A stretch of 64,000 nt of DNA, from the NCBI GenBank assembly GCA_963966185.1, contig CAWZYM010000020.1, positions 1,261,001 to 1,325,000 of the forward strand. Reading direction: 5' to 3'. Source of the stretch: Rhabditoides inermis. Its lineage: Eukaryota; Nematoda; Chromadorea; Rhabditida; Rhabditidae. Positions within the stretch are counted from its first letter, which is position 1. Each line of letters opens with the position of its first letter. Below the pieces are notes generated by a model that saw nothing but the letters and a program-made list of their open reading frames with translations, was not told the DNA's origin and did not search any database. The translations under genes were made by a program, and so were the position numbers. Below, piece by piece: positions 53,765 to 64,000 of the stretch.

Positions 53765-54638
53765 ATGCCTCGGGTACTGCTGCTTCTCTTGCTGCCCCTG
53801 CTGGCACTGCTCCACGCGATGGAGGAGGAGGAGCAGCAGTTTGACGCGCTGGACGCGCACGGCGGCATCTTCCGCGCGCTGCCCTGGACCGACTTCGAGC
53901 TGGCCAAGATATCACGCGCGCACGCCACCGCAAGCCATCACGAATTGATGCACATGGTCAAGGTGCGTGCAGCCATCGGAGAGTTCGAACGGGAACCAAA
54001 AACTAGTCAGTCAGACAGTTACGACGATCATTTCAGGAGAAGTTGTTAGAGACGCCGGATCTGCCATCGCACGCGCGACATCGCATCGAGAAGTTCATGA
54101 AGGCACACCGGCCGCCCGCCTTCCTTCGGAATCTTCTCGACGAAAACGACAAGGAACGGGTACGTTCTGTCTCTCTCTCTCTCACTATGACGCGTTTACT
54201 CCACAAAATATTTCAGTCTAATCTGTGTACATCAACCTTATCAATATAATTCGTTTGCACACAGTCCCGCAACCTGCAATAAACCCGAAAATTTCGTGGA
54301 CGTTATACTGTAAAACTGATCGCACAATATCACACCAGCTATTTTCTTTTTTCGCGCCGCCAAAAGTATGACTCGCTCTAATCTCTCTCTCTCGGAATCA
54401 GGCGGCCGGTCAGCTGATTAGAAGCCGAAGACCGATCTAGATTAAGTCGTGGAGTGAATCATCTCCCTCCCCCTCTCTCTCTCTCTCTCTCTCTCAGATG
54501 ACGTCATTGCAGGTGCACTTCCACCACCTCTCTGGCGACATCGGGACAGCTATGGACATAGTGCGTGCCAAGTTGCGGAGTCTCTCCGAAGACGATTTCA
54601 ACACGGCAGTCGAGTATTTCACGTCTCGGCATGCGTAG
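53765..54638 (+). CDS. Small secreted helical protein, family not recognised
   Basis: Exons 53765-53962, 54037-54159 and 54498-54638 give 153 residues. The N terminus [18 protein letters not shown] is a classic signal peptide, followed by an acidic start EEEEQQFDAL. The mature part is predominantly helical and charged: PWTDFELAKISRAHATASHH, ARHRIEKFMKAHRPPAFLRN, HFHHLSGDIGTAMDIVRAKL, SEDDFNTAVEYF. No cysteines are visible in the mature chain. The size and all-helical acidic pattern are reminiscent of nematode secreted DUF148/SXP-RAL-2-like proteins, but I cannot confirm this. An in-frame alternative acceptor at 54513 would drop MTSLQ. The ATG immediately follows a CTTGCAG acceptor. Confidence 0.68.
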
Positions 54639-54964
54639 ACGAGAGTGAGAGAGAGAGAGAGAGAGAGACCACCCACTGTGCCGATCTGCCGCCGCCCCCT
54701 ACTAATCCCATTCCTCTCCTACCGGTGATAACACTATATATAGCTATACCAATTTCGCGATGAACGGTGATCTCATCTGTCCGATCTCAAAGAACATGTT
54801 TATATATAAATGTGTTTATGTGTTCGAATATGTAAGACATATATATGTGAATGGACTAGTCTCGCCTCGTTTGTGGGGACCCGTATGCGGAGAGCGAAGC
54901 GCTGTGAGTGTGTGGGGAGAGGGAAGAAGTATGTACATGTCATGAGAATGGGAGGTCAGCTCAT

Positions 54965-55036
54965 CAGCTGATCGTCAGCTGATCGTCAGCTGATCGTCAG
55001 CTGGTCGTCAGCTGATCGTCAGCTGGTCGTCAGCTG
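54965..55036. repeat. Seven CAGCTG sites at exact 11-bp spacing
   Basis: CAGCTG occurs at 54965, 54976, 54987, 54998, 55009, 55020 and 55031, each exactly 11 bases after the last, in a tandem unit CAGCTGATCGT or CAGCTGGTCGT. Degenerate copies flank it on both sides. The array ends two bases before the stop codon (55038-55040, minus strand) of the TRH-receptor-like gene, so it is the start of that gene's 3'UTR. Confidence 0.97.
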
Positions 55037-55037
55037 G

Positions 55038-56263
55038 TCAGCACGGCAGGGGCGAGGAGGGACAGAGGCGGTCGGTCTCATCGCAAGGCTTCTTCATAGA
55101 CCTCCCGGATTTGGTGGATGCTCGGAGAGAGGGGGTCACTGCAAACATAGAATGAGAGGAGACGGAGCAGGAGGAGAAGGAGGAGGAGGAGGAGGAGCAG
55201 GAACAGGAGGAGGAGGAGGAGGAGGAGGAGGAGAGGGAGAAGGAGGAGGAGGAGGAGGAGAAGGAGGAGAAGGAGGAGGAGCAGGAGGAGAAGGAGGAGG
55301 AAGTGGACATGCCATGCTGGCGCTGTACAACTACATTTCAGACACCATTTATTCATCGCTACAATTTGAGCCGAGACATGGTCTTGGTTGGTCATGCTAT
55401 GTCGTGTGTGTGGGAACTAGCTAGATGACGAAATGGGAGAGACGTGTGTTTCTACCTACTGATTGTGAGACCTGCTCAGCACACAAAGTATAGATTCGAA
55501 TCAAAAGTGAAATAGAGTAGTAATTAATGATGATTACTCAGAAGAGATATATAGAGTAGTGATTAATGATGATTACTGATTACTCAGTACTCAGAATAGA
55601 TATATAGAGTAGTAGTGATTGTCCGGGTGGTACTCACTGAGAGGAGGGGAGGGCAGTCTGCGGGCCGCCGATCCAGTCAGCAGTCGTCGGAACGCCAGCC
55701 GGAACTTGCCGCTCATCAGGTTGTAGAGGATCGGATTGATGGCGCAGTTGATGAAGATCATCGTCTTCGAGAAGAAGATGTACCTGAACACCATCACCTT
55801 CTCGATCCTTATCACAAGTTACGAGATTATCACGTGCTCTCATCGTCTACACGGCCCTATTTTGGTTGTATTTGTGATGCACGCCTTTTTCTCGCTTCGT
55901 CACTCGACCGTCATTCGTTTACAGTGACGCGTGGGTTTCATGGGTGTCTTGCGATCGCGTCGGCGAAACAAAACCGCTTACGAAATAGCGTGATTGCCGG
56001 GGCTACAACTCAAAACGCATTGCATTTTGCATAAAATTGCTGGCGATGGATGGCATGCATAAAAACACATTCCCTTATAGCAACGAACCCGTCCGAGTCG
56101 AATTTGTGGTCGGAGAAGGAGTTGTACATGACCATAGCTCGATAGGGGAGCCAGCAAGTGGCGAACACAAGCACGACCACGGCCAGCATCTTCACCACCT
56201 GAACAGACACGTCTCTCTCTCTCTCTCTCTCTCTCCCTCTCTCCCTCTCTCTCTCTCTCTCTA

Positions 56264-56318
<55 letters not shown>

Positions 56319-58001
56319 TTGTCTCTCCCACATGCGATCGGAGGAAAGACTACATCATAATATGCATATGACGTCATAGTCCATTTCAAGAACTGTCCTC
56401 ACCTGATTCTTGCCAGCGCTGCTCTTCTGGGAAACTTGGGTGTCTGATATGCCGCGAGCTTTGCCAGTCGTGGGTGAGTGACCTGCAATTACTTATTAGT
56501 CCTTTCTCTCCTTAACTCTCCCTCCCTCTCCCTCTCTCCCTCTCTCCCTCTCTCCCTCCCTCCCTCTCCTCCTCACCCTGACTGGTGAGTCTAGTGACGC
56601 TCTGTTTCTTCGGTTCCTTCAGCTTCTCGTTTCTCTGTGCGAGTGTGAGTGCAATCTTCACATAGATGATCACATTGAGGCACATTGGCACGCAGTAGAA
56701 CGCGAAGAAATCCCCCAGGAACATCACCTGTAATGCACACGTTTGCTTATTGTCCAAGTATAACGGAAATCCGGTAACAAAGCTACTAGGAATTGTTCAC
56801 AAAGAGAGCTGTTATGTGTTGTGTATGCATTGTCGAAGCTTTCACTATGTGTGAAAGAAAGAACTATAAATGCGGCGTATCCGCGTAGCATCATTTCCCC
56901 TCAAAGTACGTTGCATTTACGCAACTCTGATACGCTATTGGCTATTGTCATTATAACTCATAACATAGTAGTTCTCTAATATGTACCTTGTATGTCCAGT
57001 TATTTCTCTCCAGCGAAAAACTGCAGAATGATCCCTGCTCATCTGCCACCACAGAAGCCAGATACAACCTGAAAAAAACATGTCGTCATCACACATTATG
57101 AAGTCAGAGAGTCAGAGTCAGAAGCTTATGAGTCAGAGAGTACAGAAGACTGATAGTGGAGTGATAATGTGTAACGGTTTGGTCGTTGAAGGTGATTATT
57201 ATCGAGACGTATTTGAACCAAAATCTCACCACGGCGAGTTGTATGCGAGTGAGAATAGCCAGATGCAGATGATGATCACACGGGCTCGTTTCACGGTGCA
57301 AATGTACCTGCAAACAATTCATTATTACTAATTACTATGGATCATAAGTGATATGCAATTATGTACAGTTTTAGCATGTTCCAGAGCCTGATTCATAGTA
57401 CCCATATCTACTTTGTGACATATGTAATAACGAGACGGTTGTTATTCCTGTGCATAAATGCCCTTATTTCCTGCATGTTGCACTCACTCTCAGTGCATAC
57501 CATGTTATCGAATCAGTGTGATTGGCTTGGTTTGCAAGTGTGGAATGAAGGGCTGGTGTGTTGCGTTGTGTCATTCATCCACACCCCTTGCTGGGTTGTA
57601 ATATGCCTCTGCCTCCCTCTCTGTCTTTCTATCCCTTTCTTCCATGTGCTCACTCTCGGGTTTCCTCATTCCCCGCAAATACGCGTGCGAATCGAGCAAC
57701 TCGACAAACCGTTCCCTGAGAGAGAGAGAAGAAGGGCATAGAGAGAAGGGGGGGAGAGAGAGAGAGAGAGAGAGAAAGAGGAGGGGAGGGGGAGAAGGAC
57801 GTCAGCAAGGGAGAATGGGAGCAAACCAACCATGTCAGACATCCTGACCCCGAATTCCCCCACAGAGAAATGAATCAGTCTGGTGAGATAGAGAAGGAAG
57901 AAGGTGCTCAAATCTATTTCCATCCCGAATACGCGCGTCGCTCCCGACGATTCTTCATCCACAGCCATTCAATTATCCCACCCCGCAGTCACCACCACGT
58001 C

Positions 58002-58041
<40 letters not shown>

Positions 58042-60419
58042 GGGGAGGGAGAGCTCACCTGGCGCGGTAGGGGTGGCAGATGCCGATGAACCTCTCTATG
58101 GTGAATGCTGTGATGGATAGGGAGGAGCAGTTGATGGCCAGGTAGGGCAGGTATGTGAACAGCGAGCATCCGACTGATCCGAACAGGTACTCGGACGATG
58201 AGGTGTGCAGGTACGACAGCCTGAACACGGTTCTTCAGTCATCCACTCTCATCCATATGAACAGCGCTCACAGGCTTCTTAACAGTTATGAGGTGATACG
58301 AGATAAGAGGGTATCATGAGGGTTAAGGGGATATTTGTCATCGGTCAACGATACTCATTTCACTCACTCGCATAGCGTAGAGTTGGCAAATATTTTGTGT
58401 GCGCTGTTTGTGTGTATTCGAGAGTGAGTGGGAAGCGCTTGGGTTTCACGCTACTCTGTTGTCCCCACATACCCCCAAAGACACCATTCCCATTGAATCA
58501 CGCTCGGTTCACACAACGAAAACATCGCCGTCACCTCTCGCAGTAATTACTGACGTGAATTTGTAAACAACAACATATAACGTGGGGAAAGGGTGGTGGA
58601 AGCCAGACAGTGTGAGCCAGACACAACAGTCTCTTATTGTCTCGACTGCGTCTCGCGACACTTGTCCTTTAGGGAATCGAGTACGGAAGGTGGAAGAAGG
58701 CAGAAGGACACTCAGTGAGGTCGGACAGCAAGAGAAAAGGAATGGAGCACACCAACCAACACTCACTCTGTGGGGGATGTGGATATGAAGAAGAGACAGT
58801 CGCTGGCTGCGAGAGACACCAGATAGCAGTTGGTCGGGGTCGCCTGAAAGCACCCTGGATTCCTGATCCTTCCCTCACCTCACCCCTCTTCCCATATCAC
58901 CCTCATTAGCATGTATAGTGCAGTCTACACTCCCGTTCGCCGACAACACATCTCTAATTGGGAGCACTGAGCGACTCTCATTCTGTAAGACGCCACAAAA
59001 AGTGTGTTCAAATTGCGTATGCTACCAAAAACAGCGGCGCGTGCTATCGTGATCATTCATCTTCAACACTTTGAAGCGACTCTCTCTCTCTCTCTCTCCC
59101 TCCCTCTCTCTCTCTCTTTCCCTGTCTACCCACCATTCCTTTGACGCGTAGGACAACGGTGATGACGAGTATGTTTCCGACGATTCCGATGACAGAGAGA
59201 AGGGAGAATATGGCAGTCATGAGAATACGGTAGTGGAGTGGGTAGTACTCCTCGTCTAGCATCGCGGCCGCGCACTCGGAAGGAAGCACTGGAACAGACA
59301 GAGTGGAGGAGGAGAAGGAGAAGGAGCAGGGGAAGGAGCAGGAGGAGGAGAAGGAAACTAATAACTGATATCAATCCAGGGCATGAATGAAGGGTGTCGT
59401 ATAATTAATCGCGTTGCTCATCTAAGTAATATTATGAATGACGATGAGGTACATTTCCTAGACGAAAATATCTCAGAAGAACTTTTTTTTTCGGTATACA
59501 TCTACGGACATCAATAACCTAGCTGAAAACGTTGAAGAAAGTGATGATCGTTTCACTGCATGAGTGGTGTGTGAAACGGCAATTTGCGTGAGAATAATAT
59601 TAAATTTCCCCTAGTACTTTGACGGAGTGATTACTGATTACGCGTAAATGATACGGTGCTGTGTTACAATGCAACAATACACCTGCAGACACTCACATAT
59701 CAGATATCTCGGAAATGAGTTCAAGAGTACACTAGTACTACAAGTGAAAAATGACACGAAAAGAGAGAGAGAGAGAAGCGAACTCGAGAAAGAGTGTCAT
59801 GTACTATGTACGAATCACTTTGAGAATTGGAACGACGAGTAAAACTACGAATAGCTACTAAAACATAATGTATGTATGTATGAGCGTCATACAGTCACAT
59901 ACTGTTTCACATATTGTTTCACGAAAGACTTCCGACTTCCGACACAAAATCTCTGTGTCAGAAGCAGGATAAGACGAGATTAATGATTAATGAGGGAGGG
60001 TTCCTTCCGAAACACAAGCTTATACGAGACGCTACATAGAATCTCCGTAAAAGAAGCTAACTTAGAACTAGTGAGTAGCCGATTCTGCCTCACTCTGGCC
60101 AACCCCCTTGCCGATTACCACCATAAAACAGAGGGAATTCGCGAGCAGATAAACAGTAGCCATTTCGGACAATGACATCTTCTCGGAATCAACATCCGAT
60201 TATGAGAGTGACGGAAAGAAAGAAAGAAGGGCCGAGCAAAAAAAGGAAGAAAGAGGGAGAGAGGGAGAGAGGGAGAGAGAGAGAGGGAGAGAGAGAGAGA
60301 GACGTCTGACCTCCAGTCGCTGAGAAGTTGCTGAAGAGTGTTGGCAGAAGTGCGTCGTTCCATACTGGACACAACTCACTTCGGAACACATCCAAAGAAA
60401 CGACACTCCCATTGCGCAT
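55038..60419 (-). CDS. Thyrotropin-releasing-hormone-receptor-like neuropeptide GPCR
   Basis: Exons, high to low: 60419-60311, 59288-59134, 58843-58767, 58220-58059, 57307-57230, 57068-56987, 56727-56577, 56482-56403, 56198-56089, 55807-55638, 55138-55038. Product is 424 residues, close to TRHR size. The N terminus carries NGS and NFS glycosylation sites. TM1 has [20 protein letters not shown]2 [16 protein letters not shown]3 [22 protein letters not shown]6 reads [20 protein letters not shown] then MVMYNSF, and TM7 reads [20 protein letters not shown]. The TM6/TM7 blocks are diagnostic of TRH receptors, known in invertebrates as EFLGamide/TRH receptors coupling to Gq. The DRY position is ERF. 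Introns are expanded by CT, GA and GGA microsatellites. The donor after 56089 is GTTCGT. Confidence 0.92.
55153..55312. repeat. (GGA)n/(GGAGAA)n trinucleotide block in GPCR intron
   Basis: Degenerate GGA repeat (TCC on the transcript strand) at the 3' end of the intron 55139-55637, immediately upstream of the last coding exon, where it acts as an extended polypyrimidine tract. It yields spurious Ser- or Leu-rich open frames. Confidence 0.93.
55507..55619. repeat. AT-rich direct repeats (ATATATAGAGTAGTGATTAA)
   Basis: Two to three partial copies of an about 45-55-base unit containing GATATATAGAGTAGTGATT and AATGATGATTACT in the same GPCR intron, next to the exon-10 donor. Confidence 0.8.
56212..56322. 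repeat. Compound CT microsatellite
   Basis: CT repeats with CCCT and GTCT interruptions fill most of the GPCR intron 56199-56402. The transcript strand carries GA. Confidence 0.92.
60246..60302. repeat. GA/GGGA microsatellite in GPCR intron 1
   Basis: GA repeat with periodic GGGA, starting 8 bases inside the intron from the exon-1 donor (60310-60309). Confidence 0.9.
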
Positions 60420-60673
60420 CACTGAAACGCGCACTATTTGCAATAACTCATATGAAGCAATCACGCGATGAACGACACAGAAAGAGGAGAGGGGGGAGAG
60501 ACAGAGAGACAGTAATAATATGAGAACGCGAATTTACAAACGAAAGAAATAACAACTCATCCATGCAATGAAAAGGGCGACAAATTATAGAAGAGAGCCG
60601 GGAGACACTCGCCTCAATTGAAAGATCAGGTTGCAGGGAAATAGCCGGAGGAAGGAGGGAGAGAGATCACTCG

Positions 60674-60782
<109 letters not shown>

Positions 60783-61697
60783 AGAGGGAGGGGAGATAAA
60801 GGAAAGGCAATGTACTCACACTCAAACGATAAACATAACACAAACATAGAATAGTATAGAGACTGTGAGATGACTACAGTTGAGTCATGTACGCGATATC
60901 ACAAAGCTCGGGAAAGCGGGGGATAGGGGGAGAAATAGTAAGGAGGGGGGGGAAGGAGCGACCATCCGATCCGGACAAACACACAAACAAACAAAATGGT
61001 TGAACCCGAGTTCCCACAGGTGAAGGGCTATTGGAAGGGCAGAGAGACGGAGAGGGGAGAGAGGGGGAGAGAGGGAGAGGGGGGCCATTGGGAATGAAAG
61101 CGACAAAGGGACCGCTACCACTCGATTATTTATTTATGAGAAGGTGCGAAGAGTTAAAAGCGATCGCTACGTTCAAATGATTGAGGAAGATGAATGTAGT
61201 AGGAGTGAGTGCGAGGGAAGTAGTCAGACGGGAAATAAAAAAAAAATAAAAAAAGAAAGATTCTCCTATTTGACGAGTCAATCGAACAAAGAGACAAGCA
61301 AATAAAAAGTATCGAGTTGCCGAGAAATGCGTATATGAAATACGATGTGTGTGCTCTAATGCTAATAAAACCGAAGATGAGATAGATGTGGCTGGTCTGT
61401 CGTTGGAAGGGACAGAGGGTGTCCATACTCCTGTGTGCACAACTGCTATCATTCAATTCACTCTTATGGAGCAGTGTGGAGCAGGCCCATTCTCCTGCTC
61501 TCTCCTGCTCCCTTCTCCTTTCTCCTCCTCCTCCTACCGCGATTTCATTACACGAGCCAATCTACAATGGAATTGAAACTGTCGTTTCTCTGTCGAAATG
61601 GGAAAAGAAAAGGTGATCTCTTCGACAATACCGACGAAACGGCTTCTCACGGCTGGGAAAACAGACCACTCCTTTGCGTTCTCTCGCCCTCCCTCCC

Positions 61698-61698
<1 letters not shown>

Positions 61699-61750
<52 letters not shown>

Positions 61751-61761
61751 GCTCTCTCTCC
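61699..61761. repeat. (CT)n microsatellite
   Basis: CT repeat with TTCTCTCG interruptions. A complementary GA tract lies 210 bp further on at 61969-61999, so the two could pair as a stem. Confidence 0.88.
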
Positions 61762-61962
61762 CTCTCTTGTGCCTGGTTCTTGTGCGCTTTTTCTGATCAC
61801 CGGTTGATCAGACTACACTTTAAACACTAGGTTAGATTAATACAAACGTCTGGTAAATACATCCAATTATCGCACAGTGCCGCACAAAAACATGTAAGCG
61901 TAAACCGACAGATTATCGGATACAGCTATTCCACGATTGGAAAGGTAGTAAGAGAGTAAAAG

Positions 61963-62003
<41 letters not shown>

Positions 62004-63421
62004 CTTGTATCTACACAATAGACCTGTGTCGCCTCCATATTCTTCTCCGATCGAAGCGCGCCCGTCGATTGCTCTAATTTATATAAAAGAATGGCGGGAA
62101 TGCGTGGATGAGTCAGTGGGAGAGATGGAAGAAGAGGGGGGGGCAGACGAATTATGGGTAAGATGAGACGGAGTGGGCGGAGGAGCAGCAGGGGATCTGA
62201 AGGAGAAGGAGAAGGAGAAGTGGAAGGAGGAGGGATTAGATCACTGTACACGAGTAATGGAGAAGTGGAGAGCAAGCGGCGCGCGGCTTGATCGTTTGAT
62301 CAGTCTCTAATGACAGTGTCCAAGTGAGTCAAAGCACACACCGATATCACTGATCCAATCGATAGTGGGCGGACTGCATTGGGAGAAGGAAGGAGGGAAG
62401 AAGCGGGATGCGCACATAAGCCCCTACACAAATAGAACAGCACGAGACAATGGGAAAGGCGGTTCCAGACCGGAAGGGGCGGGGCAAAGGGGGCGGAGAT
62501 TAGAGGGGCTGGGATGAAAGGAGCGGACACAATATAGTACACGATGATGATGACAAGCCTTATGTGAGAGGACAATAAATGTTCGAACAAAGAAGGTGAG
62601 TGAGTGAGAAAGAGTGAGATAGCGTGCGGCAAAACAGAATCGGACAAAGACGAAGAAGGAAGGAAGAGCACACGTAGAGAGAAGAAAGGAACGGCAAAAG
62701 ACACGCCAATGTCTAAAAAATTAATATCAGAACGGATTTCAGTGCGGATTTCAAGATTCATCATTGCTTGCGGCGTACCGTATAATTCCCTGGCAGCCAG
62801 GGGATTTGCGGCTGGATTGCTGGAGTTGATTATCACAAATCAAAGAGAGAGAATGGCAGGCAATAAAGGAGGGAGGGGAGGGGAGGGAGGGGAAGCGAGA
62901 ACGACACAAAGTCGAGAGACAACACGGGCGTGTTTTGGACGTGGGGGTGGTGGATAGGTGGATTGCAGGTAGTATGTGTCGAAAGTGCAGGAGGAAAGAG
63001 TGCGTGGATGACGCGAGTGGACTGTCGACAGACACACAAGCAAAACGAAAACACACGAGGCCACGGTTGAAAGAGGCCGTTCCTGAATGGAACATGAAAG
63101 CGCAATGAGGAAAAGAGATGTATGCAGTCATCATATGTGTGCGACATGAAACTCTTTGCAGTGGAGAGAGAGGGGGGAGGGAGAGGGAGAGAGAGAATAT
63201 GTAATGGAATAAAGAGAGGTGTGGTGTGGTTGCAAGAAGGCCGTCCTGCCATGTGTCTCTCCTCTTCCCCCGATCGCACATAAAATGTCGCCGCCGCAGC
63301 CACCGCCGGCCAGGGGACACTTCGCAATGTTTGAATATCTGCGCACACCGAATAGTAGCGCGTGCACCCCCCCCCCCACGCCAAATATCTCTGTCTGTCT
63401 GTCTCTCTCTGTCTCTCAGTA

Positions 63422-63452
<31 letters not shown>

Positions 63453-64000
63453 TCCCAAACAACAACAAACTCAATTAGCATATGACGATTACCTGATAAG
63501 CTGGAAATATCAGCGTTCGGGGTTCGGATGTGATACGACGAAGACGAGGAAGTGAGTGTTAGGCTTATTGAGCATGAGTTGACAGAGCATCATTTAGAAG
63601 ACATTGACGATCGCCTAAGCAAAGCAACACAAACTAGACTTCCAACAACACAGGTAATCTATATGTTAATCAAGCATCATATCAGCGATACACGGTGAAT
63701 TGTAGCCACAACAAACACGTCGAATTTCGGCGCATTCTTTGCCATGATAAACAAAAACACGGAATAATGCGATAGACACAACTGGACACAACACACACAA
63801 AACTAAACACGAGAGACCGCTTTTTTTGGTTTGTTTGAGAGCGTTTTAACTGACTTACCCCACGCTCGAGAGTGTTGAGAAATGTACACGCGTTGTCAAA
63901 TTGTGTTCTATTTCTACATCTATTGTATCTTTCGATTCGTTAAAGAGGTTTCATTTTTCGACGGTTGCATTTGAAAAGAAAACTAGCAGCCGTCTAATAG

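Noticed and set aside
54953..55040. CRISPR-like array at the 11-bp repeats
   Set aside because: Units are too short and have no spacers, and the sequence is animal nuclear DNA. It is a minisatellite or E-box array.
55038..55395. Ser-, Leu- and Pro-rich open frames over the GGA block
   Set aside because: They are driven by the trinucleotide repeat. Only 55038-55138 is coding, as the last exon of the TRH-receptor-like gene.

Overview
This is a window of animal nuclear DNA, not bacterial. Nearly every gene is cut into many small coding exons, usually 50 to 300 bases, with canonical GT...AG introns. Introns in the dense clusters are often only 43 to 60 bases and end in a short T-rich tract plus CAG. 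I rebuilt 13 protein-coding genes exon by exon. All models keep the reading frame across every junction. Several start codons sit 0 to 14 bases after a perfect 3' splice site, which fits either 5'UTR introns or spliced-leader trans-splicing. Compact introns, TTTCAG-type acceptors and possible trans-splicing suggest a small-bodied ecdysozoan, perhaps a nematode. A CFAP97-like ciliary gene argues for caution, so I leave the phylum open.

Layout: ICA1/ICA69 (+, 144-3583) converges on a small CFAP97-like gene (-, 3736-4899). That gene is head to head with an ANKRD33-like ankyrin gene (+, 4953-6594), with 53 bp between the two start codons. An LAT-type SLC7 amino-acid transporter (-, 7174-10362) and an unrecognised multi-C2H2 zinc-finger gene (-, 12078-15264) follow. 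The zinc-finger gene is divergent from SYS1 (+, 15528-16243). SF3B3 (+, 16833-40842, 30 exons) fills 24 kb because its last introns are huge. One of those introns holds a complete biogenic-amine-type GPCR on the opposite strand (23821-25763). VAC14 (-, 41466-46044) has a lysine/glutamate-rich membrane-anchored protein gene nested antisense in one intron (42255-43324). VAC14 is divergent from NUDT21/CFIm25 (+, 46375-47531). PPAN (+, 48290-50862) follows, then a small secreted protein gene (+, 53765-54638), and a TRH-receptor-like neuropeptide GPCR (-, 55038-60419). The last 3.5 kb holds no gene I can support.

Functionally this is a mix: RNA processing (SF3B3 in U2 snRNP, NUDT21 in 3'-end cleavage, PPAN in 60S biogenesis), endomembrane traffic (ICA1, SYS1, VAC14), nutrient uptake (SLC7) and neural signalling (two GPCRs). 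I see no shared pathway or operon. The notable features are architectural: two antisense nested genes, divergent gene pairs, at least four GC-AG introns, a fold-back element 10 bp upstream of an exon, an 11-bp-phased CAGCTG array at a stop codon, and very many pyrimidine/purine microsatellites. Most microsatellites lie in introns, and they create long spurious open frames.
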